Source of the DNA: Coemansia sp. RSA 1804
Lineage: Eukaryota > Kickxellomycota > Kickxellomycetes > Kickxellales > Kickxellaceae
Assembly (NCBI GenBank): GCA_027578815.1
Contig: JANBTH010000590.1
Span: 1-14,202 of the forward strand
DNA length: 14,202 bases
Direction of reading: 5' to 3'
The first letter of the stretch is position 1, and each line of letters begins with the position of its first letter. Shown piece after piece: positions 1-7,735 of this stretch. Both the position numbers and the translations under genes were made by a program. The notes under the pieces are model-generated. The model searched no databases and was not told the DNA's origin. It saw nothing but the letters and a program-made list of their open reading frames with translations.

Positions 1-219
1 CGGGCATCTCAGCAATATGTCCAGCCTTCCAATCCAGCGTTTAGTGACGAGTACTTTAAAGGCAACAACTCTTCAAGCAACAGTCGGCAGATCCAGGAAA
101 ATGCTGAACATGGCCAGGAACTCAATTCGGGTTTAAGGAATAGCGGCTTGAGCCATTCAAATGAATATGATAGTAGCACCACCAGACTCCAGCCCCACAA
201 GGAACAAGGCCATGAGTAA
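1..219 (+). CDS. C-terminal end of a Ser/Asn/Gln-rich protein (5' truncated by the window edge)
   Basis: Frame 1 is open from the first base to a TAA at 217-219, giving 72 residues with no start codon in view. The peptide is hydrophilic and rich in Ser, Asn, Gln and Glu, has no cysteine, and shows no recognisable domain. The stretch has balanced base composition and changes abruptly to T-rich DNA from about position 240, which supports it being the end of a real gene. The bases around the stop (GTAAGT at 216-221) also match a strong splice donor, so the exon could instead continue past an intron; I cannot tell which. It does not share the cysteine-rich style of the genes that follow, and probably marks the left edge of the cluster. 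Confidence 0.5.
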   Translation, partial: RASQQYVQPSNPAFSDEYFKGNNSSSNSRQIQENAEHGQELNSGLRNSGLSHSNEYDSSTTRLQPHKEQGHE

Positions 220-790
220 GTCTGTAGTCCGGTTGCTTGATTAGCCTTTATTTCTTTAGTTTTAGTTTTAGTTTTATTTTTCTTATTATATTTAACATCA
301 TCGTCTGAGTTGACTTGTATTGTGTTCTCCAGTCCAAAAACTCTGTCCCTTTTTCCTTATTCTTGCTTTATTGTCTCAAGTAATGAAAAGAATTAGGCGG
401 TTTTCCTGAGCATACTTCACACGCCTTATTTTGACAATATCCCCCGCATTTGTCTTGTTTTATACCCACACGACAAAAAGCAACAGAAATGACAAGCCAA
501 TTTTCAAGTGGTGTGTTTTCAGCTAGAACAATCCAAGTTTTTGTTGGAACTGTGTTCCTGGTATGTGCGAAATTAAGTAGATGCGTAAAGTGCTACATTG
601 AAAGTATCGCAAGGAACGACAGATTGGCACTTGTCGTTTCTAATATATTTTGATATTACATTGCACAAGTTAATTATCAACAAATATTTGTGCATAATCT
701 CCGAGAACCCGGTCTTCACGAACCCCTGAGCTTGTATTGAACAATGGGTAAATGTATGGATCAATAAAAAGAACGTAGTTGTGCCAAGTG
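220..790. other. AT-rich spacer, no convincing gene
   Basis: Begins with a T-rich run (TTTTAGTTTTAG pattern near 255-290) that would suit the 3' UTR of the preceding gene. Short open frames exist on both strands between 450 and 765, but they lack a signal peptide like those of the neighbours, use AT-rich codons and overlap each other. I see no RNA gene or repeat in this stretch. Confidence 0.5.
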
Positions 791-798
791 TATAAAAA
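791..798 (+). promoter_or_regulatory. TATA box of the PPPCGC-repeat gene
   Basis: TATAAAAA lies 128 bp upstream of the start codon at 919. Similar boxes stand 120 to 213 bp before the other genes of the cluster, which makes this a likely core promoter. Confidence 0.55.
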
Positions 799-918
799 GA
801 ACTTTGGATCCTTTGCAGTGCTCGCTATTGAAGACAAATAATTTCAAGGTTTTTAGCTTTGTACCCTTCCAATACCCGACAAAAGAAACCTAACCCCTCA
901 TCGTCATATTGATATACA

Positions 919-1836
919 ATGATTACATTTCGTCATCTGCTACTTTTAGCATTCATCTCACTGGCGCTTGGATCGCTTGTCATGGCAAGCAATGATGACA
1001 ACAATGCGCCAGAGACATCGAACACAGCCAATGACAGCGCCGAGTCAGATGGTGGAATTTCTGCTGAACACATGAGAATTGCCAATGACCCAAGCAAGAC
1101 AGAACATCGGAACGCTGCCAACGACCTTACAGGTATGGAATCCCCGGTGGCTACACATTCAAGCGACGCCGACAATGAGGATGGTGCCGATTCGGTCGAT
1201 GGTGTTGACCGGCATCATGGCCACCACTCACATGGCAAGGGCTCCAATAAATGCAAGGATGAATGCGACCCCTGCAAGAAGAAAAATGAGTGCTGCTGCA
1301 AGCATCGGCCAACTCCTACATACCACATCAGCCTTTGCAAACAGGACGAGACATACAAAACAATTTCTCTTCCGGCACAGGGCCGCCCATTCTACTATGG
1401 AGATGACATACGCCATTCGTCGTTGCCGCCGCTTGTTAATCCGTTCCACACCCAAGGATACTGCTACGAGCCCTGCTGCCAGCCCACGGGTGGACTATAC
1501 GGTTCACTTCCGCCGCAGAGGCTTTGCAAAGACCGTCTTGTGCCATGTCACAACCAGCCGCCACCATGCTGTTGCCCGCCTCCCCCTCCCCCATGTGGAT
1601 GCCCACCGCCTCCCTGTGGATGTCCTCCTCCGCCGTGTTGCTGCCCTCCCCCTTGTGGATGCCCACCGCCTCCCTGTGGATGTCCTCCCCCTCCTTGTGG
1701 ATGCCCACCGCCACCGCCGCCTTGTTGCGACTGCTGCCCACCACCACCGTATGTCTACGACGAATGTCTAGACAAGCACAAGCACAAGAAGGGCCACAAG
1801 GGCCACAAAAATAAGCACGATAGAGGCTACGACTAA
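919..1836 (+). CDS. Secreted Cys/Pro-rich protein with PPPCGC repeats and a Lys/His tail
   Basis: The product has 305 residues; I do not recognise a named family. Residues 1 to about 23 form a signal peptide with a Leu-rich core and a likely cut after Ala in LVMA. Residues 24 to about 110 are acidic and rich in Asp, Asn and Ser, ending in a His-rich patch (HHGHHSHGK). Cysteines begin at residue 112 in a CKDECDPC-type cluster, followed by a Tyr-containing middle part with CYEPCC. Residues about 214 to 278 repeat PPPPCGC and PPPCCC units. The last 25 residues are basic (KHKHKKGHKGHK). The start has A at -3 and a TATA box 128 bp upstream. The protein is probably an extracellular structural or wall protein cross-linked through cysteines, by composition only. 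It is the first of seven co-oriented Cys-rich secreted proteins and one of the more divergent ones. Confidence 0.85.
   Translation: MITFRHLLLLAFISLALGSLVMASNDDNNAPETSNTANDSAESDGGISAEHMRIANDPSKTEHRNAANDLTGMESPVATHSSDADNEDGADSVDGVDRHHGHHSHGKGSNKCKDECDPCKKKNECCCKHRPTPTYHISLCKQDETYKTISLPAQGRPFYYGDDIRHSSLPPLVNPFHTQGYCYEPCCQPTGGLYGSLPPQRLCKDRLVPCHNQPPPCCCPPPPPPCGCPPPPCGCPPPPCCCPPPCGCPPPPCGCPPPPCGCPPPPPPCCDCCPPPPYVYDECLDKHKHKKGHKGHKNKHDRGYD
1585..1688 (+). repeat. 60-bp imperfect tandem duplication within the PPPCGC block
   Basis: The stretch 1585-1628 recurs at 1645-1688 with about one mismatch, a period of 60 bp or 20 codons. It encodes the CGCPPPPCGCPPPPC pattern. In-frame duplication of this kind shows how the Cys/Pro block has grown. 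Confidence 0.8.
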
Positions 1837-2406
1837 CCGTGTGCCATATACACAGCATATAACATAATACAATTCCTTCTAACTACAACCTCAAAATTAA
1901 ACACATATTCAAAACGTTAATTTTCTCTTACCAACACGCTACTGCTAGATACATGTTGTTAAAAATGGTCTCAGTTCAAAAGAGCGGGAGTGTGGGTATA
2001 TTAACCTCACATTCTGTCAGAAAATATTATTTTCTTTTTGGTTTTTCCTAGTTCTCACCATGTTCCTTTTTCCTTTTCCCCGCAAGACAATACATCCATA
2101 TCTTTTTATACAGGTGTGCTATTTACTCTAGGAGCGCTTCTCTAAGCGTACTAAGGCGTTTAGCTTTCAAGAAAGCCTGAGTAACTGCCAGAATTTTTTA
2201 TTGAACATTCTCACGGGTAATCGACGTGTGCACCCTTGAGAAAAGTCAAAGAAAAAGCCCCTTATTGTACACAATACCCCGTGTACGCAATCCAGAACCT
2301 TGTGCATTTAACAGCCATGCCACACCAACTCTAAAGTGCCTATGTTGGCCAAGCATTAATTCTTGCAGTAAAGAAAGAAGCGACTCTACCATTTCACCCA
2401 AATATG
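1837..2406. other. AT-rich spacer with a foldable segment
   Basis: No convincing coding region. A short open frame at 2226-2441 begins at a non-ATG codon and has no signal peptide. The segment 2123-2184 can fold into a three-way structure: TTACTC at 2123-2128 pairs with GAGTAA at 2179-2184, with hairpins at 2135-2148 and 2163-2176. A T6 run follows at about 2193. The spacer presumably holds the 3' UTR of the upstream gene and the promoter of the next. Confidence 0.4.
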
Positions 2407-2414
2407 TATATAAC
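2407..2414 (+). promoter_or_regulatory. Possible TATA box of the GGC/GGY gene
   Basis: TATATAAC stands 213 bp upstream of the ATG at 2620. A second TA-rich stretch (AAATAAATA at 2589-2597) lies only about 30 bp before the ATG, too close to be the TATA box unless the leader is almost absent. The assignment is tentative. Confidence 0.3.
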
Positions 2415-2528
2415 GGTGATAGATGGCATTCCGCTTTCTAGAACGGAAAAATTCCAACTGATCGTGCATCATAGTAACCGCAACTCCAGTTTAGACTTTG
2501 TTACATTTTGTTAATATTGCTGGAAAAA

Positions 2529-2546
2529 AAACACACACACGCACAC
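2529..2546. repeat. CA microsatellite
   Basis: A short run of ACACACACAC, interrupted by one GC, follows an A8 tract upstream of the gene starting at 2620. This is ordinary simple-sequence DNA with no sign of function. Confidence 0.8.
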
Positions 2547-2619
2547 TCTGTTCGCTCGTAGTTATAGTTGTATTCCGGTCAAAGCGTTAAATAAATAGGC
2601 GCAAATCGCAGCAGGGTCA

Positions 2620-3477
2620 ATGTACTCGCCAAGGCTATTCATACTATTTGTCGTCATCGCCCTCGTGGCTGGCGCTTTTGCCGCGCCAACAGCGCAGGCG
2701 GCACCGAAAGACGATTGCTGCGCTCACGATCATCATGCGGTTACAGCACCACAACAGCAAGCGCCCCCAATGGCTGCCGCCGCTTCTGCTCCTCTTCAAA
2801 TAACTGTCCAGAAGCAAGCCCATGCCAGCGACAACGTTCCTGCTCAAAATGCTGCCAATCACGGTCAAAATAAGATGGATTCCAACGCACAGGCAGCCAA
2901 GCCTGTGGCTGCAACATCTGAGCACCCTCACTCGACAAAAGATCTGCATTGCTGTTGCTGTAATGGATGTGGTGGTTGCGGTGGTTGCGGTGGATGCTGC
3001 GGCGGTGGATGTGGCGGTTGCGGTGGATGCGGAGGTTGCGGCGGATGTGGTGGATGCCAACCGTGCTGCGGTGGAGGATGTGGCGGTTGTGGAGGATGTG
3101 GCGGTTGCGGTGGATGTGGGGGATGTGGAGGATGCGGTAGCTGTAATCCATGCTGTGGTGGTGGATGCGGCGGATGCGGAGGCTGTGGTGGCTGCTGCCA
3201 AAGACCATGCTGTGGAGGATGCGGCGGTTGCGGTGGATGCGGTGGGTGTGGAGGATGTGGAGGATACGGTGGTTATGGCGGCTATGGCAATGGTGGCTAC
3301 GGCGGCTATGGCGGCTATGGCGGCGGATGCTGCCAGAGACCATGCTGCGGAGGATGTGGTGGCTACGGCGGCTACGGTGGCTATGGCGGTGGTGGCTATG
3401 GCGGTGGTGGCTATGGCGGTTATGGCGGCTATGGCAATGGCGGCTACGGCGGCTACGGCGGATACCGCGGATATTAA
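2620..3477 (+). CDS. Secreted Gly/Cys-rich protein, GGC repeats changing to GGY repeats
   Basis: The product has 285 residues. Residues 1 to about 21 are a signal peptide ending AGAFA, followed by APTAQAAPKDD, which closely matches APTPLQAAKDS in the next gene. An Ala/Gln/His-rich spacer runs to about residue 110, with a CC pair near its start and PPMAAAASAPLQ, which again has a counterpart in the next gene. From residue 111 come CCCC and then long GGC tandem repeats, broken by CQPCC, CNPCC and two CQRPCCGG units. From about residue 215 the repeat changes to GGY/GYGGYGN and ends YRGY. GGY repeats occur in eggshell, plant wall and insect cuticle proteins, where tyrosines can cross-link, so this is probably a structural extracellular protein. 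The start codon has T at -3, the weakest context in the cluster. Confidence 0.87.
   Translation: MYSPRLFILFVVIALVAGAFAAPTAQAAPKDDCCAHDHHAVTAPQQQAPPMAAAASAPLQITVQKQAHASDNVPAQNAANHGQNKMDSNAQAAKPVAATSEHPHSTKDLHCCCCNGCGGCGGCGGCCGGGCGGCGGCGGCGGCGGCQPCCGGGCGGCGGCGGCGGCGGCGGCGSCNPCCGGGCGGCGGCGGCCQRPCCGGCGGCGGCGGCGGCGGYGGYGGYGNGGYGGYGGYGGGCCQRPCCGGCGGYGGYGGYGGGGYGGGGYGGYGGYGNGGYGGYGGYRGY
2967..3471 (+). repeat. GGN-codon repeat tract encoding GGC then GGY
   Basis: Degenerate 9-bp units of the form GGNGGNTGY give Gly-Gly-Cys up to about 3260; GGCGGCTAT/TAC-type units give Gly-Gly-Tyr after that. Longer units also recur: CAAAGACCATGCTG or a near copy appears at about 3200 and 3336, each time encoding CQRPCCGG. 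Confidence 0.8.
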
Positions 3478-4162
3478 AACCACATTACCCCTGATATATA
3501 AGAACTATCTATTTCTAATGATTGCTATCAAGCTCTACCTAGCACTTAATAACTTTTGCATTAAAACGACGTCTTATGCCGCGTTAATTTAGTTTATTTT
3601 TATATCTATAGTGCGATTTCTGTGCGCTCTTGTTTTTGATTGTTTATTTTGTGATCAGATTAAACTAGTCTTTAAACGTATCTTCAAGCAACTTGATCAT
3701 AGAAATGACAGGGTCTTAGTGTATTACCACATTGTTCACCGGCGGCATTTCTTATACGGTCATATAAAACCAATGCATACCAAATTTGCTGCAATAATGT
3801 CTAGCTTTCTCACGAAATATTATTACAGCCCTAGATGAAAATACCGTTCTCACACTCACTGTTTGCTACAAATATTTAGAGTTGTTACCAGCCATATATA
3901 CTAATAATGTGGAGAACTTTATCATTGGAATTGTAATAATAGTGCTAATTAACAGCTTTTCCCCAAAGTAAATTGTATGCATTTTCAACCAAGTCAGCGG
4001 GATTTTCGTAATCTAAATATTAATAAGGCCATGTATTAATTATCGCTGCTACAGAGTGATGGAAACGGTTAGTAAAGAACAATGGTATACACTCTTAATA
4101 TTAACGTATGCAGTGTATAGAATCTGCTTTTAGTAATGAGCCAAAGCACGCAATCGTTATAT
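3478..4162. other. AT-rich spacer, no convincing gene
   Basis: Holds the presumed 3' UTR of the GGC/GGY gene and the upstream promoter region of the next. The open frame 3611-3838 begins with GTG and has neither the composition nor the architecture of its neighbours. The 10-mer TGTGGAGAAC occurs at 3908-3917, and its core recurs in other spacers of the window. Confidence 0.4.
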
Positions 4163-4170
4163 TATATATA
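4163..4170 (+). promoter_or_regulatory. TATA box of the HREPCC-repeat gene
   Basis: TATATATA lies 157 bp before the ATG at 4320. The leader just before the ATG is rich in CAA and AAC, with few G, as is common in well-expressed eukaryotic genes. Confidence 0.45.
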
Positions 4171-4319
4171 TCCACCATGTATAGTCGATCATTCGGATTT
4201 GCTTCAACAACGACTTTTCATTGTAGCAACGACGAAGGAGGTCATATAATTTACATTGTTAGTATATTTTTTTCTAATTTCCAACAACAACCAATCAACC
4301 ACTTTTATCCAACAAGATA

Positions 4320-5021
4320 ATGCTCAGATCCTCACTTGTTGCGTTTGTTGCCTTCATGGCATTCGCCATGATGGTAATGGGAGCCCCGACTCCACTCCAG
4401 GCTGCCAAGGATTCTAGCCTAGCCCCAGAGCAAAATGCTCCTGCAGCAATCACCACGCCTGTCATGATGGCTGCTGCCACCAGTGCTCCAGTCCAGCCAG
4501 CAGCTGTTCCTGCCAACAAGAACAGCAAGGTTCTTTGCGAGGATGGGTACCACCATGATTCTTACTGCTGCCACGATTCGTGCTGCTGCCGCCATGAGCC
4601 ATGCTGCCACGAGTGCTGCCACGAGTGCTGCCACCGTGAGCCGTGCTGCTGCCACGAACCCTGCTGCCACCGTGAACCTTGCTGCTGCCACCAGGAATCT
4701 TGCTGCTGCCACCGCGACCCCTGCTGCTGCCATCAGGAATCAAGCTGCTGCCACCGTGAGCCAGGCTGCTGCCATCAGGAATCATGCTGCTGCCACCGCG
4801 AGCCCTGCTGCTGCCACGAACCTTGCTGCCACCGCGAGCTGTGCTGCTGCCACGAGCCTTGTTGCCACCACGAGCCGTGCTGCCATGACTGCTGCCACCG
4901 CGAGCCATGCTGCTGCGGTCCTTCGTGCTACCACATCAAGAGAACCGCTGTCTACAAAGATGGCTGCCTCCAGCACGTCTGGTGCGATTCTTGCTGCAAC
5001 AGCAACGCCTGCTGCAACTAG
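4320..5021 (+). CDS. Secreted Cys/His-rich protein with CCHREPCCC repeats
   Basis: The product has 233 residues. Residues 1 to about 21 are a signal peptide containing AFMAFA; 19 nt of this stretch are identical in the gene starting at 7736. The spacer APTPLQAAKDS plus an Ala/Pro/Met-rich stretch resembles that of the gene starting at 2620. From Cys73 (in KVLCED) to about residue 205 the protein is built of units CC(C)H(R/H/Q)E(P/S)CC, each a Cys pair or triplet, a His, and an acidic residue. I count about 57 cysteines in all, roughly a quarter of the residues. The last 30 residues are less repetitive, with a short basic patch (HIKRTAVYK) and Cys pairs. Alternating Cys and His could bind zinc, copper or nickel, and Cys pairs could form disulfides; neither is shown. 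It is secreted and far longer than a typical metallothionein. Confidence 0.88.
   Translation: MLRSSLVAFVAFMAFAMMVMGAPTPLQAAKDSSLAPEQNAPAAITTPVMMAAATSAPVQPAAVPANKNSKVLCEDGYHHDSYCCHDSCCCRHEPCCHECCHECCHREPCCCHEPCCHREPCCCHQESCCCHRDPCCCHQESSCCHREPGCCHQESCCCHREPCCCHEPCCHRELCCCHEPCCHHEPCCHDCCHREPCCCGPSCYHIKRTAVYKDGCLQHVWCDSCCNSNACCN
4576..4912 (+). repeat. TGCTGCCACNRNGAG-type tandem units encoding CCHxEPCC
   Basis: Degenerate 15- to 24-bp units built on TGCTGCCACCGTGAGCC and variants with CAT CAG GAA repeat through the centre of the gene. Unit length varies by one codon (CC or CCC), so the array grew in whole-codon steps and stayed in frame. Confidence 0.75.
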
Positions 5022-5862
5022 ATGAGAATAATGCAATTGCATTTCTATTGAGCTGTTATACTTTTTACAATTTGCATAATATAATCAGGCACTACTTTAT
5101 TAATACCATATCATATTTGTTGACATGCTAGATATTATAATGATAGTCGGTGTTCTCTGACATAAAAGCTACACTATGTGGTTAATCCACAGACATACAC
5201 AAGGTCAATTAAATAAAACAAAAATATACCTTATAGTGTTGCTAATTCGTTGGCTTTATTACATTGTACATTATTGTTTCTATTGACTTGAAAGATTCAA
5301 TAAAACAAATCATTATACATCTTATGTTACCAGGATTGATGATGATGATTATTACAATTATTGCAAAATATAAAATTGCTTGTTTACATTCTAATCCAAA
5401 AACGTATAACCGACCGATCCATTGTAATCAGCAGAGCAAAAGATTAACTCCGCAGATATCGATGACTGGAGAGAATTTGGGTGGGGTGACCATAAAATAT
5501 ACGCGGAGTAATCAACCAGACTAGTAGCTCCGCACATTATCAATGTGGAGGAGGATGTTGTGGCCGTATTTTTAAATAAAATTTAACATTTACTCTCCAA
5601 CTATTTTATATAGAAATCAATAAAGAGTAGCACTATTTTATTTGGTATGTAAGGGAGATAAAAAATGTAAACGAATGTAAATATTATTAACAGTTAATTA
5701 ACGCATGTCTGGTAAGTATAACATTATTACTTTATAATTTTCATAAAGTTTATTACTTGCTTCATTTTAGCATTCATATTAATCCGAATATCTAGTAAAA
5801 TTAGTATAAACAAATAATGTATCTCTATACATATGATCTTGCCATCCTAACAAGCAAAATGG
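5022..5862. other. AT-rich spacer with small inverted repeats and a possible Cys-rich relic
   Basis: AATAAA at 5212-5217 and at about 5619 may be poly(A) signals. ACTCCGC at 5447-5453 and GCGGAGT at 5503-5509 form a 7-bp inverted repeat, with a third related copy at 5527-5533. At 5528-5550, CTCC(GC)ACATT faces AATGTGGAG across a 3-base gap. A frame at 5544-5579 reads CGGGCCGRIFK and then stop, which recalls the cluster's vocabulary. The 86-codon open frame at 5264-5524 begins with a non-ATG codon and looks like chance. Confidence 0.4.
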
Positions 5863-5870
5863 TATAAAAG
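5863..5870 (+). promoter_or_regulatory. TATA box of the chimeric CCC/GGGY/HECC gene
   Basis: TATAAAAG lies 120 bp before the ATG at 5983. CTAGCAAGA follows at 5890-5898, near where transcription would begin; the same 9-mer follows the TATA box of the gene starting at 7736. Confidence 0.55.
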
Positions 5871-5982
5871 GCAATAAGCAATAAGTCCCTAGCAAGAATC
5901 ATACACGAGCAGATTTGTTCTATGTGTGTTACCTTTTAAACCGTCTCTAATTAATATTTCTACAGCGTACAGTGCTTGAACC

Positions 5983-6792
5983 ATGGTTAATATTAAATCA
6001 TTTGTTACGTTTGTGCTTGCCATTAGCACCACTGCCATAGCGGCTGGAGGAGCCGGTGCGAGAAACCAAGATGCCGCAGCAGTAAATGCAGCCGTAGCAC
6101 CTAGCGCACAGGCGGCGCCACCTGCTGCCGCATACAGCGTAGCTCCGGCGTCGATTGCATTTGCAACCCCAACCCCTGTGTTTAACCCGGCTGCCAATTC
6201 GCCTTCTAATTCTTTTTCAGGAGCCAAGGAAATGAATGCACATGCCCGTCCCCTGTCCCAGACCAGATCAGATGTCGCGCAGACCAACGCTCGTAACGGA
6301 GCTGTCCAGAAAACCTCAAATGCCCAGCCCAATCAGGTTGCTCGGCAGACGGGAAAGAAGTTGTGCTGCGGATGCTGCTGCCATCCTTGCTGCCAGCCCT
6401 GCTGCTGCCAACAGTGCTGCTGCTGCCCATGCTGCAAGTGCAAGTGCTGCAAGTGCAAGTGCTGCCTTGTCCCAACATGCTGCAACCAGGGCTGCGGTGG
6501 CCCTTGCTGCAACCATGGATATGGTGGTGGGTACGGATATGGCGGTGGATACGGTGGCGGTTACGGCGGTGGATACGGCGGTGGATACGGCGGTGGATAT
6601 GGTGGCTGCCACGATTGCTGCTGCCCTTGCGCTCATGAGTGCTACCACCATGAATGCTGTGGACCCTGCGGCCGGGAGTGCTGCCATCGTGAATGCTGCC
6701 ACCCCGAGCCCTGCTGCCATGAGTGCTGCCACCACGAGTGCTGCCACCGCGAATGCTGCTGCCCGTGTGGCCATGAGGGACATGGGTACTAA
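5983..6792 (+). CDS. Secreted Cys-rich protein combining CCC, GGGY and HECC blocks
   Basis: The product has 269 residues. A signal peptide covers about residues 1-21 (core FVTFVLAISTTAIAA). An Ala-rich spacer with APSAQAAPP, then Asn, Gln and Ser, runs to residue 125 and contains no Cys. Three blocks follow. Residues 128 to about 170 hold CCGCCCHPCCQPCCC and repeated CKCKCC units. Residues 179-208 are pure GYGGGYGGG. Residues 209-269 hold HECC, HRECC and PEPCC units resembling the genes at 4320 and 12671. Cysteines total about 50. The entry into the Cys block, GKKLCC, resembles GKNLCC in the next gene. The start has A at -3 and a TATA box 120 bp upstream. The protein looks like a mosaic of the motifs found separately in its neighbours; probably structural, and otherwise unrecognised. 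Confidence 0.87.
   Translation: MVNIKSFVTFVLAISTTAIAAGGAGARNQDAAAVNAAVAPSAQAAPPAAAYSVAPASIAFATPTPVFNPAANSPSNSFSGAKEMNAHARPLSQTRSDVAQTNARNGAVQKTSNAQPNQVARQTGKKLCCGCCCHPCCQPCCCQQCCCCPCCKCKCCKCKCCLVPTCCNQGCGGPCCNHGYGGGYGYGGGYGGGYGGGYGGGYGGGYGGCHDCCCPCAHECYHHECCGPCGRECCHRECCHPEPCCHECCHHECCHRECCCPCGHEGHGY
6523..6606 (+). repeat. 12-bp tandem repeat encoding GYGG
   Basis: GGATACGGCGGT and close variants repeat head to tail about seven times, and the central copies are identical. The uniformity suggests recent expansion compared with the more degenerate GGY block at 3265-3471. Confidence 0.8.
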
Positions 6793-7567
6793 TAGGCGAC
6801 TGCTCTAGATTTTCTTTAATTATCCTTCTTCTTTGCCAGCCGCTTCTTAAATGGCTTATAGATTAACTTTATTTTTAACTCCTTGATAGACTAATGCTTT
6901 TTCTAATTTTAATATTTTACCCAGAATTATCTTTCATCAATCTTTTCAAAGGTTATTTGGCTTGCTATCATCTAGCCATATAGCGCGATTAACGTGTTAG
7001 ATCGTAGTTATTGGCAGAGTATAGAATCAAGGTATTGCTTGGGTCTTTGTCTATAAGTTTAATACTACGAAATTTGGTATTAGCAATTATTCATACATCA
7101 ATATAAGTGTTGGACATCCTTATTAACGTTCTCACTGACTGAAAAATCTACATTTCTACAGACCACTTAATGGGAGTGGGGCTTCATAATATTTTGATGC
7201 TAGTTGTATCGCCCACCGATGTTATAATCAAGCAAAAATATATTGCACACACTTATTTAGAATCTGTGAAATATTCATTTTTACCTGTGCGGCAATTGTT
7301 AAGGGTTGCGGTGTTTTTGCTGTTGCTATGGAGTATGCCCCGGATTATTTTTAATAAAGCTGAATTATTAACTTTTTCCCACCTAAAGCGCTGGTAGACT
7401 ATTGCAAATAATTTATATTTGTATAACATGGAGACTGTGAGAAAAAATGTCAAAGGTATTTTCTATATTGCTAACGTACATCCCAACAATAAAGAGCCAT
7501 GTAGTTTATTTTCATATGAGATACAAGTACACCTTTGGACAATCATTCATACCCACAGTTTGCAATC
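6793..7567. other. AT-rich spacer, no convincing gene
   Basis: A T-rich 3' UTR-like stretch follows the stop codon. Open frames at 7170-7397 and 7419-7622 (+), and 7253-7453 (-), overlap, are AT-rich and lack the family architecture. I find no RNA gene, element or clear repeat. Confidence 0.4.
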
Positions 7568-7575
7568 TATAAAAG
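7568..7575 (+). promoter_or_regulatory. TATA box of the poly-Cys-tail gene
   Basis: TATAAAAG lies 168 bp before the ATG at 7736. CTAGCAAGA at 7587-7595 is shared with the preceding gene's promoter at a similar offset from the TATA box (19 versus 27 bp). Confidence 0.55.
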
Positions 7576-7735
7576 CATTGCTTCCGCTAGCAAGAGCAAA
7601 AACATTGCCTGCCATCAAATAAACACCAAACCAAACTCCCTGTTGTTATATCCAATACCTTGCGTTAGTCCTGCACGATTCGCACTAATATAATCTCTTT
7701 TCAAAGTTCTTAGCTACACGTTTTAATCGCTAACA

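Noticed and set aside
220..764. Small open frames 450-653 (+) and 573-764 (-)
   Set aside because: They overlap each other in AT-rich DNA; the + one begins with a non-ATG codon and the shorter ATG version lacks an N-terminal signal peptide.
2116..2190. Possible tRNA
   Set aside because: TTCAAGA resembles a T-loop, but the T stem and acceptor stem do not form at the right distances and the paired segment is only about 62 bases long.
1585..3471. CRISPR-like direct repeats
   Set aside because: The repeats are in-frame codon repeats within coding regions, with no unique spacers of uniform length.
2644..3592. Long overlapping open frames on both strands across the GGC/GGY gene (Ala/Thr-, His/Arg- and Val/Ala-rich)
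   Set aside because: Repeat-driven shadows: GGN-GGN-TGY units remain stop-free in several frames. Only the + frame at 2620 starts with a signal peptide.
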